From contig JADGDD010000005.1 of NCBI GenBank assembly GCA_016745075.1, positions 229,551 to 293,550 of the forward strand: a stretch of DNA of 64,000 nucleotides. Direction: 5' to 3'. This document shows, in pieces, positions 19,208-26,653 of the stretch. This DNA is from Planctomycetota bacterium (lineage in GTDB: Bacteria > Planctomycetota > UBA11346). The notes beneath the pieces are model-generated. The model ran no database searches. It was not told where the DNA came from and saw only the letters and a list, made by a program, of their open reading frames with translations. The position numbers were made by a program, and so were the translations under genes. Numbering within the stretch: the stretch's first letter is position 1; each line of letters begins with the position of its first letter.

Positions 19208-19936
19208 CTACCACTCAAGGTTGATGTCACCTGTTGTAATCCAACCAGCTAAGGCAGCAACTAATTGGTCGTTCATATCTTTGCCATCTGTGGCTGTGGC
19301 ATGGCGTGGGTCAATGCCAACAACACCGTGGCAGGGATGCTCAAAACGAGTTTCAAGCCAATTGTTTTTTTCATACCGAGGACTCTTGGCAACATCTGAA
19401 TGAGTAATGGTCTCAAGATCAACGGTGTCTGGAAGTAAGTCTAACATCATACTGGTTTCTGCATGGCCGGCATGATCGCCAGTCATGTTTTCCAGACGGT
19501 TTTCGACCATAGGTAAGAGTTCAAGGTGGTGCTCTTCTGTTTGCCAACGATCAGCCAGGACCTTGGCAGCAAAATGGTAATTGGGATAATGGCCACCTAA
19601 TAAAATCGCTTTGGTGTAGCCGTCCTGTTCAAACTGCACAAGAAGTTCTTCGAGCAGTGAGAGCAAGGTGCTTTGTGAAACCATATAGGTATGTGGGTAG
19701 TTTCGGCCGCCGGTATAAGTACCAGAGAATATGGCTGGATAAACAATGCCACCAGCTTGTTCCGCGACTCGACAGAGCTGTGCGTGAGCTTTTAAGGCAT
19801 CTAAGCCAACAGCATTATGGTGGCCATGCCACTCGACAGCACCAATTGGAATATAGATGTATGGTGCGCGTTCACGCTCAGCAAGGATGGCATCTGGTCG
19901 CATGTACTCAAGTTGGTGATCTGTTGGTGTTGGCAT
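19208..19936 (-). CDS. Creatininase-family amidohydrolase
   Basis: The product of 242 residues carries the metal-binding motifs of the creatininase superfamily: PIGAVEWHGHH then VGLDAL (Glu, His and Asp ligands, residues about 27-45), GGHYPN near 115 and GDHAGHAETSMMLDL near 153. Members cleave cyclic or linear amides such as creatinine, formamide intermediates or mycofactocin precursors. Which substrate applies here is not decidable from sequence. Length is normal. The next gene upstream on the strand (20054-22129) has its own terminator, so this gene probably has its own promoter in 19937-19994. Confidence 0.88.
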   Translation of the reverse strand: MPTPTDHQLEYMRPDAILAERERAPYIYIPIGAVEWHGHHNAVGLDALKAHAQLCRVAEQAGGIVYPAIFSGTYTGGRNYPHTYMVSQSTLLSLLEELLVQFEQDGYTKAILLGGHYPNYHFAAKVLADRWQTEEHHLELLPMVENRLENMTGDHAGHAETSMMLDLLPDTVDLETITHSDVAKSPRYEKNNWLETRFEHPCHGVVGIDPRHATATDGKDMNDQLVAALAGWITTGDINLEW

Positions 19937-19994
19937 AGGGAATTCCTTTTACTCCTGTTTTGTATGATGGAGCAAAGGTCTAGCAACCCTACAT

Positions 19995-20032
19995 AAAAAA
20001 CGCGCCTCATAATGAGACGCGTTTTATTTTTG
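19995..20032 (-). terminator. Rho-independent terminator after the exported 691-aa protein gene
   Basis: A hairpin with arms AAAACGCGYCTCAT and its complement around a short AT loop is flanked by A and T runs. Read leftward it lies 22 bp after the stop of 20054-22129 and ends in Ts. Confidence 0.85.
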
Positions 20033-20053
20033 TACCTATGTTTTTATTGGTTC

Positions 20054-22129
20054 TTAGCGGATTTTATCCCAGAGTGCTTGGTCACCCCAAGTACCACCGC
20101 CAAAGAGCTCGTTCCAGGTTGGCGCAATACCCCAGAAATCTGTCTGGAACACTTGTCCATTTTCGGTAATAGCATACATTTTTCCGTCAGAGCCTTCATC
20201 TGCTGGCCATGCGTAGACAACAAAATGTTTTTCACGAAGGTCTGCATTGGCTGTGGTTGCGCCAGCAGGGTCGGTAATGCCACTAGAAGCAGAGCCTGGT
20301 AAGAACGTTTGAAATTTCATACCGTCAATAATAACAGGGCTTTCACCTTGAAATGATTCTGGCAGTAGAGTGAGGGTGATGCCTGTACCAACTTGCACAC
20401 CACCAGACAGTTCATTCAAGAAACCGTACTCACCAACGCCATCACCATCTGTGTCAGTGTAGGCACCTGCTTGGAAACTGGCTTGGGCAGGGAAGGTGCC
20501 TGCTTTAAGTTGGGTTTGTGCCATGCTTGCATTGGCAGACTCTTTTGCTTGGTTATAAGATGTTGCTTGTGCAAACTGTTGTTTCACAGAATAAGCAGCA
20601 ACTGCTCCAGCCGGAACAACTAACATAGGAGTAAATCCTAAAATACCGCGTGCTTCCATTAGCATGCTGTTGTCTGCGCGTAGGCCGCCAATAACATATC
20701 CAGTGCTACACGTTTCGCTGAGGCGTTGTAAGAACGTGGTGAGTTGTTGTGCTTGAGATGGCGGTAATTGGCTAAAGGCCATAGAACCAAAGCCAAGCGC
20801 TAAACGCAAGACGTCTGGGGTGTTGCTGGTACCCATGAAGGTTGTTTGTGCATAGCTATCCATCTGAGAGACGGCCAGTTTACCAGCAGCGCTGCTAGTA
20901 AAGCCGTTGTCACCACCCTTAAGCCAGGTGCTTGTTAAAATAGGATCTGTGCTGATCCACCAGTAATTGTCATCACGGGCTAGGCTAATTGGTAACGGCA
21001 TATTGGGGATACGAATGCTACTTGATGCCCCAACTTCAGGAGCAGTTTGGCCAATCATACCAAGACCGAAGGTTAATAGTTCGTCCATTTCTGCGCTACG
21101 TGGCATGGCAATGTTGCCAGAAGGGAATGGCATGGATGGACAAAGACCAAGAAGGAAAGTACCATTGAGACCTTCAACAAATTGTTCGACGGTAAAGCTG
21201 AGGCCAACCATTTGTAGCTGAGCGTTTACCATAGCCATGGTATCTTCGTATGATTGACCTTGTTGTTCAAGAACAGGGGCTAGGAAGGTTTTGAGTAGGT
21301 GTACGTACTTTTTGCCTTCAAGGCCAGCAGCGCCCATCAAGAGGGTGTTGGCTGGTAAACGAGCAACTAAGTCCATATCAATAGCTCTACCAACGTTGAG
21401 TTGGTCAGGAACAGGGCCATCAGACTCCCAGCGCTCATAGGTGCCTTCTTCTACCAATTTCAAGCTGATGTTGTAGTTGGGTAAATCCCATTCGGCTGGC
21501 ATGGTCATAGACGGTTGGCCCATGGCTTCAGTAATGGCAGTAATGAGTTTTTGGGCTTTGATGCTATTATAGTGGCCGATAATGTCTGCATCGTGGTCAA
21601 CAGCAGACCATGGTGCACCAACACGTTCGGTATTGCCGATAACGAAGTAGTTACCAAAGCGGCCCGCAGCAAATTTACCATCAGGAGAACCAACAGAATC
21701 GCTTGCGCCAGCAATGGCAGCATCTGAACCACCTTCTTTTTTCAGCTTCGCAAGAAAGGTTGTAACAAGTTCTTCGGTAAGTTGTACTTGAGCCTGTAAG
21801 TCTACAGACTGTTCCAAAACATCTGCATCGTAAAAGCGAATGCCAGCATCACGAACAGCTTGCAGAACAACAGCAGGGTTAATGCCATCTTCCGCAAGTG
21901 CTTCTTGGCAGATTTCGTCCCATTTGTCTTCAATTTGCTTGCGCATGACACCTAGCGCAGGGTCGTTCCACAGCTTGCCATAGAGGCTATCGTCAAAACG
22001 TAGGGCAGTGCGTTGAGCATCAATAAGGTGCGCTTCTGCGACGGGAGTGTTATCGGCTGCAGAGAGCGAGCTCCACAGGCCCGCGCTTAAAGCAAGCGTG
22101 CTGGCGGCAAGTGTTTGTGTCAGTTTCAT
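20054..22129 (-). CDS. Exported 691-residue protein of unknown function
   Basis: The N-terminus is a typical signal peptide (MKLTQTLAASTLALSAGLWSSLSA). The body is alpha/beta with repeated amphipathic stretches. From about residue 515 a hydrophobic segment (ILGFTPMLVVPAGAVAAYSVKQQ) is followed by a long helix and a C-terminal beta domain (SGGVQVGTGITLTLLP; FVVYAWPADEGSDGKMYAITENGQVF). The helix-then-beta C-terminus recalls type IV pilin or pseudopilin-like proteins (DUF1559 and relatives), but no N-terminal prepilin site is seen. I do not recognise a catalytic motif. It is monocistronic by its own terminator and lies just before the tRNA. Confidence 0.7.
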   Translation of the reverse strand: MKLTQTLAASTLALSAGLWSSLSAADNTPVAEAHLIDAQRTALRFDDSLYGKLWNDPALGVMRKQIEDKWDEICQEALAEDGINPAVVLQAVRDAGIRFYDADVLEQSVDLQAQVQLTEELVTTFLAKLKKEGGSDAAIAGASDSVGSPDGKFAAGRFGNYFVIGNTERVGAPWSAVDHDADIIGHYNSIKAQKLITAITEAMGQPSMTMPAEWDLPNYNISLKLVEEGTYERWESDGPVPDQLNVGRAIDMDLVARLPANTLLMGAAGLEGKKYVHLLKTFLAPVLEQQGQSYEDTMAMVNAQLQMVGLSFTVEQFVEGLNGTFLLGLCPSMPFPSGNIAMPRSAEMDELLTFGLGMIGQTAPEVGASSSIRIPNMPLPISLARDDNYWWISTDPILTSTWLKGGDNGFTSSAAGKLAVSQMDSYAQTTFMGTSNTPDVLRLALGFGSMAFSQLPPSQAQQLTTFLQRLSETCSTGYVIGGLRADNSMLMEARGILGFTPMLVVPAGAVAAYSVKQQFAQATSYNQAKESANASMAQTQLKAGTFPAQASFQAGAYTDTDGDGVGEYGFLNELSGGVQVGTGITLTLLPESFQGESPVIIDGMKFQTFLPGSASSGITDPAGATTANADLREKHFVVYAWPADEGSDGKMYAITENGQVFQTDFWGIAPTWNELFGGGTWGDQALWDKIR

Positions 22130-22293
22130 GGTAACTGTCCTTCATGTTAAAATGTAAGGGGCGAAGTCTGACACTATCAAACTCTTACGCAAGCTAGAGT
22201 TAGGTCTATTGGCAAGTGTTTCAATCAATACATGCAAAGCAGGAAAAAAACATTGCAAAAAAAAAACTCGCATAAGGCTGTGCGCATAAGCAA

Positions 22294-22370
22294 GGGCCCT
22301 TAGCTCAGTTGGTTAGAGCATCCGACTCATAATCGGCAGGTCCACAGTTCAAGTCTGTGAGGGCCCACCA
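22294..22370 (+). tRNA. tRNA with anticodon CAT (Ile2 or elongator Met)
   Basis: A 77-nt cloverleaf: acceptor GGGCCCT/AGGGCCC, D arm GCTCAGTTGGTTAGAGC, anticodon loop CTCATAA, T loop with TTCAAGT and an encoded CCA. The CTCATAATCG context resembles tRNA-Ile2 (lysidine-modified CAT) as well as elongator Met; I lean to Ile2 without proof. The 3' 47 nt come from the phage after integration, so the gene stays functional. Confidence 0.93.
22324..22370 (+). other. attL: attL core (47-bp direct repeat)
   Basis: The tRNA 3' half from the anticodon stem to CCA is repeated exactly at 61232-61278 in the same orientation. Sequence identity stops immediately outside on the left. This marks the left end of the prophage. 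Confidence 0.93.
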
Positions 22371-22373
22371 TAT

Positions 22374-22406
22374 AAACCCCTGTAAACATTATGTTTACAG
22401 GGGTTT
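22374..22406 (+). terminator. Phage-borne tRNA terminator
   Basis: A perfect 14-bp stem (AAACCCCTGTAAAC and its complement) with a 5-nt loop follows the CCA by 3 nt and ends in TTTATTATT. It lies on the phage side of the core, so it replaces the host terminator now displaced to 61282. Confidence 0.85.
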
Positions 22407-22429
22407 ATTATTGGGCCACGTAACGATTT

Positions 22430-22450
22430 GGTGGGCAAATGTGGGCAAGC
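22430..22450 (+). repeat. Putative integrase arm-type sites, left arm
   Basis: The block GGTGGGCAAATGTGGGCAAG contains two tandem copies of a TGGGCAAR element. A near copy with the same orientation is at 61111-61132 on the other phage end. Both lie 60-125 bp from the core, as expected for arm-type binding sites. Confidence 0.6.
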
Positions 22451-22460
22451 GTTGCATGTC

Positions 22461-22510
22461 GGTGTCGCGGTATGTCGTGAAATGTCGCGGTATGTCGTGA
22501 GGTGTCGCGG
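22461..22510 (+). repeat. 20-bp tandem repeat, 2.5 copies
   Basis: Units begin at 22461, 22481 and 22501; the shared core is TGTCGCGGTATGTCGTGA. It lies about 90-140 bp inside attL, before the first phage gene. It could be protein-binding sites for integration, excision or gene control. Confidence 0.7.
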
Positions 22511-22594
22511 TTAAGTTGCAGCTATATCTTAATTTAATTATTTGTCTTGTAGATTGTGCTTGGTGCCGTTGGTGGTGATGCATAGCGTCTTGCT

Positions 22595-23056
22595 ATGTTT
22601 TTGCGTGACGGTGGGTCTTTTGATACTTTTGATGGTGAGCCCGTGGCCACCATAGAAGAAGACATGAATATATGGCCTACCGTCGCGCAGTTATCTGAGG
22701 CGCGGCTTATTTATGTAAGTCAAGACTTACGAGGATTTGCTGTAGATATTCCGCATCAATCGGCAGACATATCATCAACTGACGCGGACGGTATTCGCAG
22801 GGCGTATCGTCGCCTTGGTGCTCACTGGTACGCATGGCTCTATCATCGTGTGCAGGACTGGTCGGCATCGTTCAAGATGGGGCAGCTCCCTCTATCTCAC
22901 TGGCAACAGTATCATTATCGTTTCAATACTTTGTGGCATCGGCTTATGTCGAAAGGCAATGCTGATGCACATGGCAGGGCTATTATCTGTGATTTAACCA
23001 GATACCCACTGCCCCAAGTTATACCAGAACATTTCTCCGACCCTGTTTCTTTGTAA
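22595..23056 (+). CDS. Hypothetical phage protein
   Basis: A 153-residue frame, the first rightward reading frame after attL. The composition is mixed and aromatic-rich in the C-terminal half (AHWYAWLYHRVQDW, HWQQYHYRFNTLWHRLM), suggesting a folded helical domain. I do not recognise a family. No strong Shine-Dalgarno precedes the ATG. Its place before the primase gene suggests an early or replication-related role, by position only. It could be spurious, but length and composition support coding. Confidence 0.5.
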   Translation: MFLRDGGSFDTFDGEPVATIEEDMNIWPTVAQLSEARLIYVSQDLRGFAVDIPHQSADISSTDADGIRRAYRRLGAHWYAWLYHRVQDWSASFKMGQLPLSHWQQYHYRFNTLWHRLMSKGNADAHGRAIICDLTRYPLPQVIPEHFSDPVSL

Positions 23057-23253
23057 GGACCAAGAAGTATGCAGATGTATTCTATTTTTACCCTTATGCG
23101 GCGAGCTTTTCGGCCACGCGCCAGCGCTTTTCCGCGCATTTTTGGCCGCATATGCCCCCAAAGGTACTCCCTAACGGGGGGTATATCTTCGTCGGGCCGA
23201 CTTCTCGCATTTTTTTGTGTATGTGGGTTGGTTTTTTGGGGGGTCATGGGGTC

Positions 23254-25788
23254 ATGAGTGCTGGCGGCGGGATTGAATATATTCGGAAGGTGGCGGATGC
23301 TGCGCTTGGTGATGCGGAGGGCTTGGTTTCTCAGTGGTTGCCAGATGGCAAATTGAAATCTGGGGAATGGTGGGCTAGGAACCCTACGCGGGATGATCGC
23401 CATGCCTCTAATTTCTCGGTGAATATCGCTAGCGGTAAATGGAGCGACTTGGCCAGTGGTGATGCTGGGCTTGATTTGGTGTCTCTGTATAAATTTATTT
23501 ATGGCGGTACGATGATGGAGGCGGCCCGTGCGGTTGCTGATTGTTTGGGCGGTAGTTTTGATGCTGATGCTGCCCCTGTTAAACGGTCGTCTGATGTGAA
23601 GAAAAAAGCAGAGCCGGAAGATAAAAATATATTGCTGTGTCCGGTGCCGGATGACGCGACAAGCTACGCCAAAAAATTAAAGCATAAAGATTTTGATAAT
23701 GCGCACGCTTCGCGCTGGTGGGAATATCGGGACGCTGACGGAGAATTGCTGCAAGTAATTATGCGTTGGGATATTGACGGCAGAAAAGAAATGCGGCCTC
23801 TCACGTATTGGCGCAACCCCGATAATGGGCGGCGTTTTTGGCGGCGTAAAGGGTTGCCGATTCCTCGGCCTATTATGGGCTTAGATTATTTGGCCTCGCG
23901 GCCTCATGCTGGTGTCGTCGTGACTGAAGGCGAAAAAGACTGTGCTGCGGCTCGTATTTTATTACCAGATTTTGTTTGTGTGTGTTCGCATAACGGTGTG
24001 CGTAATGCTGACAAACACGACTGGTCCGCGCTTACGGGCCGTAGTGTTATTTTATGGCCGGACAATGACACGGCAGGCAATGATTTTATTGCGGGCTGGG
24101 ACACGAAGAACCGTGAACACCGCGCAGGACTGGCGGAGATATTACACAAGTCTGGTGATATTCGCATTGTGGATATGCAGCAGCTCAAGCTTGCTTTGCC
24201 GTGTGTGTGGCCAGAGAAAGCGGGGGCCGCTGACCTGTTGGAAATGGGCGAAGAAATATGGCAGAGCGTAGATTTAAATGAACGCTTTTTATCTAACGAT
24301 ATTGCCTTGCCGTATGCTGCGGCATCAAAACAGGAAGAAGGCCCCGTGCCGCCCGTTTCTGAAGACATGCCGGACAGCGTGGGATACGATGATTGGGAAG
24401 ATTTAGCGCTTTATGAAGTTGACCCACTAGAGGATTGTGGGCGGGAAAGCGCTCCGCGCGAAATGGAGGTTGCCCCCGAATCCATAGAGGATGCTGGCCC
24501 TGTTTCTGAAATACCTGCCGCATTATTACATCCTGAAAATGTATCTAATAATGAACATGGGGATGCTGTCGCCTATGTTGTTAATTGGTTAATAAGTCGT
24601 CACATTACCGTTGATGCTTTGCTTGGCTGGCGCAATGATATTACCGGAAAACATGTACGTTGTGATGATAAGAGTTTAGCCAATTCTATTTGTCATTCTT
24701 GGCGTGATCGTGGCGCAGATATTAAGGGCAAAACAGTTGCGTATGTAAAAGAGATTTTAGAGGCAGAGCAAACAAAGTGGCGTAAAAGACGGCATGATAT
24801 GATAGTTGGCCAACTCATAAATAGACCAGGAACGGACGAAGGAAAAGAGGCTCTAAAAAACTGGATTCGATCGGTAACGGGTGACTGCACAACGGAAGAT
24901 TATTTTGTAATGATGCATTGGCTGTGGATGGTCAAGCGCTGCATGTGCGGCAAGTCAACCTGTGATGAAATTATGCCAATTATTTTTGGCGTACAAGGTT
25001 CCGGCAAGTCGTGGGCAACAGATATGTTATGTTCTGTTTTGTATGAATTGGTGGTTGGCATTGACGTGAGTTATTTAATTGATGAGCGCAAGTCGCCTGT
25101 CTTGACCTCGGCCTATATTGGTCGCTGGGAAGAAATGACAGGTGGCCGTAAAGCGGACATTGAAGCGCTGAAAAATACCGTGACGTGCCCAGAGGTCAGC
25201 TATCGCCCGATGGCCACAAATTCCCACGTTACACAAACCCGCCTTATGTCATTTATTGCAACCTCAAACCAAGAGGTTGATACGATGATCCGCGACACAG
25301 GCGGCGCTCGCCGCTTCTATCAGTTGACCACCCCCGCGCGTTGCGATTGGGGTTTATTAAACGAGATTGACCCGCTCATCATTTGGCAGGCCGTTAGCGA
25401 AGATGATCCGGCCCCGATTAAAGAGGTGCTTAGTTCTGTTCGTGCTATGCAGGAAAAACTTGTGCATCGTGACCCCGTGGCCTTGTGGCTGGAAACAGAA
25501 CAGTGGCGAGGCTTGCGGCTTGAGAGCGCGGACTGTGAACGTGGCCGCGTTTATGATGAATATAACCCACAAGACGGCGTTACTTTTACCGAATTATCCG
25601 ACCGCTTCCGGCACTGGTGTACTATCGTTGGCCAGCCGTCTATGGACAAGCGGCTGCTTGGGCAACGCCTGAAGGAAGAGGGTTTTGTTGTCCAGAATAA
25701 ACGGCTGGATTCTGGGGGCTCTCGTGAACGGCGGTACTTTAGGCCGATAGAGGCAGGAAGCATGGCGCTTGATGATTCGCCTTTTTAG
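23254..25788 (+). CDS. Primase-helicase with TOPRIM and VirE-like (SF3-type) helicase domains
   Basis: An 844-residue replication protein. The N-terminal 110 residues resemble a primase-like zinc-free DNA-binding region (GEWWARNPTRDDRHASNFSV). A TOPRIM domain shows VVTEGEKD near residue 224 and the DND triad WPDNDTAG near 269. An acidic linker (about 340-420) includes the GRESAPRE repeat. The C-terminal helicase has Walker A GVQGSGKS near 580, the IGRWEEM and FIATSNQEV blocks, and RRFYQL, as in VirE/phage D5-type ATPases. It should prime and unwind phage DNA. I chose the ATG at 23254 because the preceding in-frame codons read through a GC-rich hairpin at 23151-23186. It stands at the head of the packaging genes. 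Confidence 0.85.
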   Translation: MSAGGGIEYIRKVADAALGDAEGLVSQWLPDGKLKSGEWWARNPTRDDRHASNFSVNIASGKWSDLASGDAGLDLVSLYKFIYGGTMMEAARAVADCLGGSFDADAAPVKRSSDVKKKAEPEDKNILLCPVPDDATSYAKKLKHKDFDNAHASRWWEYRDADGELLQVIMRWDIDGRKEMRPLTYWRNPDNGRRFWRRKGLPIPRPIMGLDYLASRPHAGVVVTEGEKDCAAARILLPDFVCVCSHNGVRNADKHDWSALTGRSVILWPDNDTAGNDFIAGWDTKNREHRAGLAEILHKSGDIRIVDMQQLKLALPCVWPEKAGAADLLEMGEEIWQSVDLNERFLSNDIALPYAAASKQEEGPVPPVSEDMPDSVGYDDWEDLALYEVDPLEDCGRESAPREMEVAPESIEDAGPVSEIPAALLHPENVSNNEHGDAVAYVVNWLISRHITVDALLGWRNDITGKHVRCDDKSLANSICHSWRDRGADIKGKTVAYVKEILEAEQTKWRKRRHDMIVGQLINRPGTDEGKEALKNWIRSVTGDCTTEDYFVMMHWLWMVKRCMCGKSTCDEIMPIIFGVQGSGKSWATDMLCSVLYELVVGIDVSYLIDERKSPVLTSAYIGRWEEMTGGRKADIEALKNTVTCPEVSYRPMATNSHVTQTRLMSFIATSNQEVDTMIRDTGGARRFYQLTTPARCDWGLLNEIDPLIIWQAVSEDDPAPIKEVLSSVRAMQEKLVHRDPVALWLETEQWRGLRLESADCERGRVYDEYNPQDGVTFTELSDRFRHWCTIVGQPSMDKRLLGQRLKEEGFVVQNKRLDSGGSRERRYFRPIEAGSMALDDSPF
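24438..24462 (+). repeat. 25-bp GC-rich intragenic repeat, copy 1
   Basis: Identical over 25 bp to 26239-26263 and read in the same frame, giving GRESAPRE. It contains AGCGCT and GCGG...CCGC palindromic parts. It lies in the acidic linker of the primase-helicase. Confidence 0.85.
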
Positions 25789-25879
25789 TGGGGCGGTTCA
25801 TGTTCCGGCACGCAAAGGAACGCGTGCGCCTTTTCCCTGTAAACCCTTTCTTTTTAATCGGCTACAGGGGCGGTACGCA

Positions 25880-26047
25880 ATGGAACCATCAAGGCCCCGA
25901 TACATACACATGCATGCGCACGTAAGTAAAAAAATAAATGTTCCGCTAAGTACCAGAGAGATAGCCGCGAAAATTAACCGAGAAATATGGAACAATATGT
26001 CTTTCTCTTCCCGTTCCGCCCCTGTTCCACCCGTAGGAGTTCGTTAA
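25880..26047 (+). CDS. Small hypothetical protein before the terminase
   Basis: A 55-residue basic frame starting at an ATG preceded by CAGGGGCGG. It ends exactly before the ATG of the terminase small subunit, which suggests translational coupling. The C-terminal part (STREIAAKINREIWNN) could form a helix-turn-helix-like element. The frame is open further upstream to 25769, but that part overlaps two hairpins. No family recognised. Confidence 0.4.
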   Translation: MEPSRPRYIHMHAHVSKKINVPLSTREIAAKINREIWNNMSFSSRSAPVPPVGVR

Positions 26048-26653
26048 ATGGAATTTGACACTTGTGAAAAATTGGGTGAAGCCGTAGGCGTAGGCCGTAG
26101 GCGTGTAACCAAGTGGCGCACAGAGGGAGCCCCGCAGACATTAGATGCGCAGGCATGGTATGATTGGCTCTGTTCTAAAGGGAAATCTCGATACGCCAAG
26201 AAATTACAGGCCAGTTTGCCAGACACGACCCCTATTTTTGGGCGGGAAAGCGCTCCGCGCGAACAAGGGTTGCCCGCAGACGGTGGGGCCCAAGGGGCGC
26301 ATGGGGAGTACGAGCAGGGCGCATTGTCAGATGAAGAGTCTGATTTAGGTCTGTTGGAACTGAAAAAGATCAAGTTACAAGAGGATATTGTTTCAAAGCG
26401 CCAGCTCCGCCTCAAGGCTGATAATGTGTTGATGCATATAGATGATTTTGAGAAGGCCATTCAACTGTTTGGTGTCCATGTTGTGAAGTCTTTAGGTAAC
26501 GATCTTTGGAATGAAATGCGCCCCGTTCTGGATGCTCTTTCGGCCAGTGATCGCCGCCGCTTGCGTGCCGCGCATGACCGTGGCGTGTTGTCCGTGCGTG
26601 CGGGATTATCACGCAGCACCCGCGATGTGCTGATGAGCCTCGTTGATGCGTAA
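26048..26653 (+). CDS. Terminase small subunit (Nu1-like)
   Basis: A 201-residue protein with an N-terminal HTH-like segment (TCEKLGEAVGVGRRRVTKWRTEG), as in lambda Nu1. A variable linker holds the GRESAPRE repeat (about 64-72). The C-terminal helical domain (about 100-200) has a Lys/Arg-rich KKIKLQEDIVSKRQLRLK helix. Small terminases recognise the packaging site and guide the large subunit. It is followed by the large subunit with a short overlap, the usual arrangement. Family assignment rests on position plus HTH; the sequence is divergent. Confidence 0.75.
   Translation: MEFDTCEKLGEAVGVGRRRVTKWRTEGAPQTLDAQAWYDWLCSKGKSRYAKKLQASLPDTTPIFGRESAPREQGLPADGGAQGAHGEYEQGALSDEESDLGLLELKKIKLQEDIVSKRQLRLKADNVLMHIDDFEKAIQLFGVHVVKSLGNDLWNEMRPVLDALSASDRRRLRAAHDRGVLSVRAGLSRSTRDVLMSLVDA
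26239..26263 (+). repeat. 25-bp GC-rich intragenic repeat, copy 2
   Basis: Second copy of the element at 24438-24462, 100 percent identical over 25 bp and in the same frame, here in the linker of the terminase small subunit. Confidence 0.85.

Noticed and set aside
22461-22510. Short repeats that might be a CRISPR array
   Set aside because: The units are head-to-tail without spacers and there are no cas genes nearby.
23069-23257. 62-codon open frame before the primase gene
   Set aside because: It overlaps a strong hairpin (23151-23186), has a poor composition and no convincing ribosome site.
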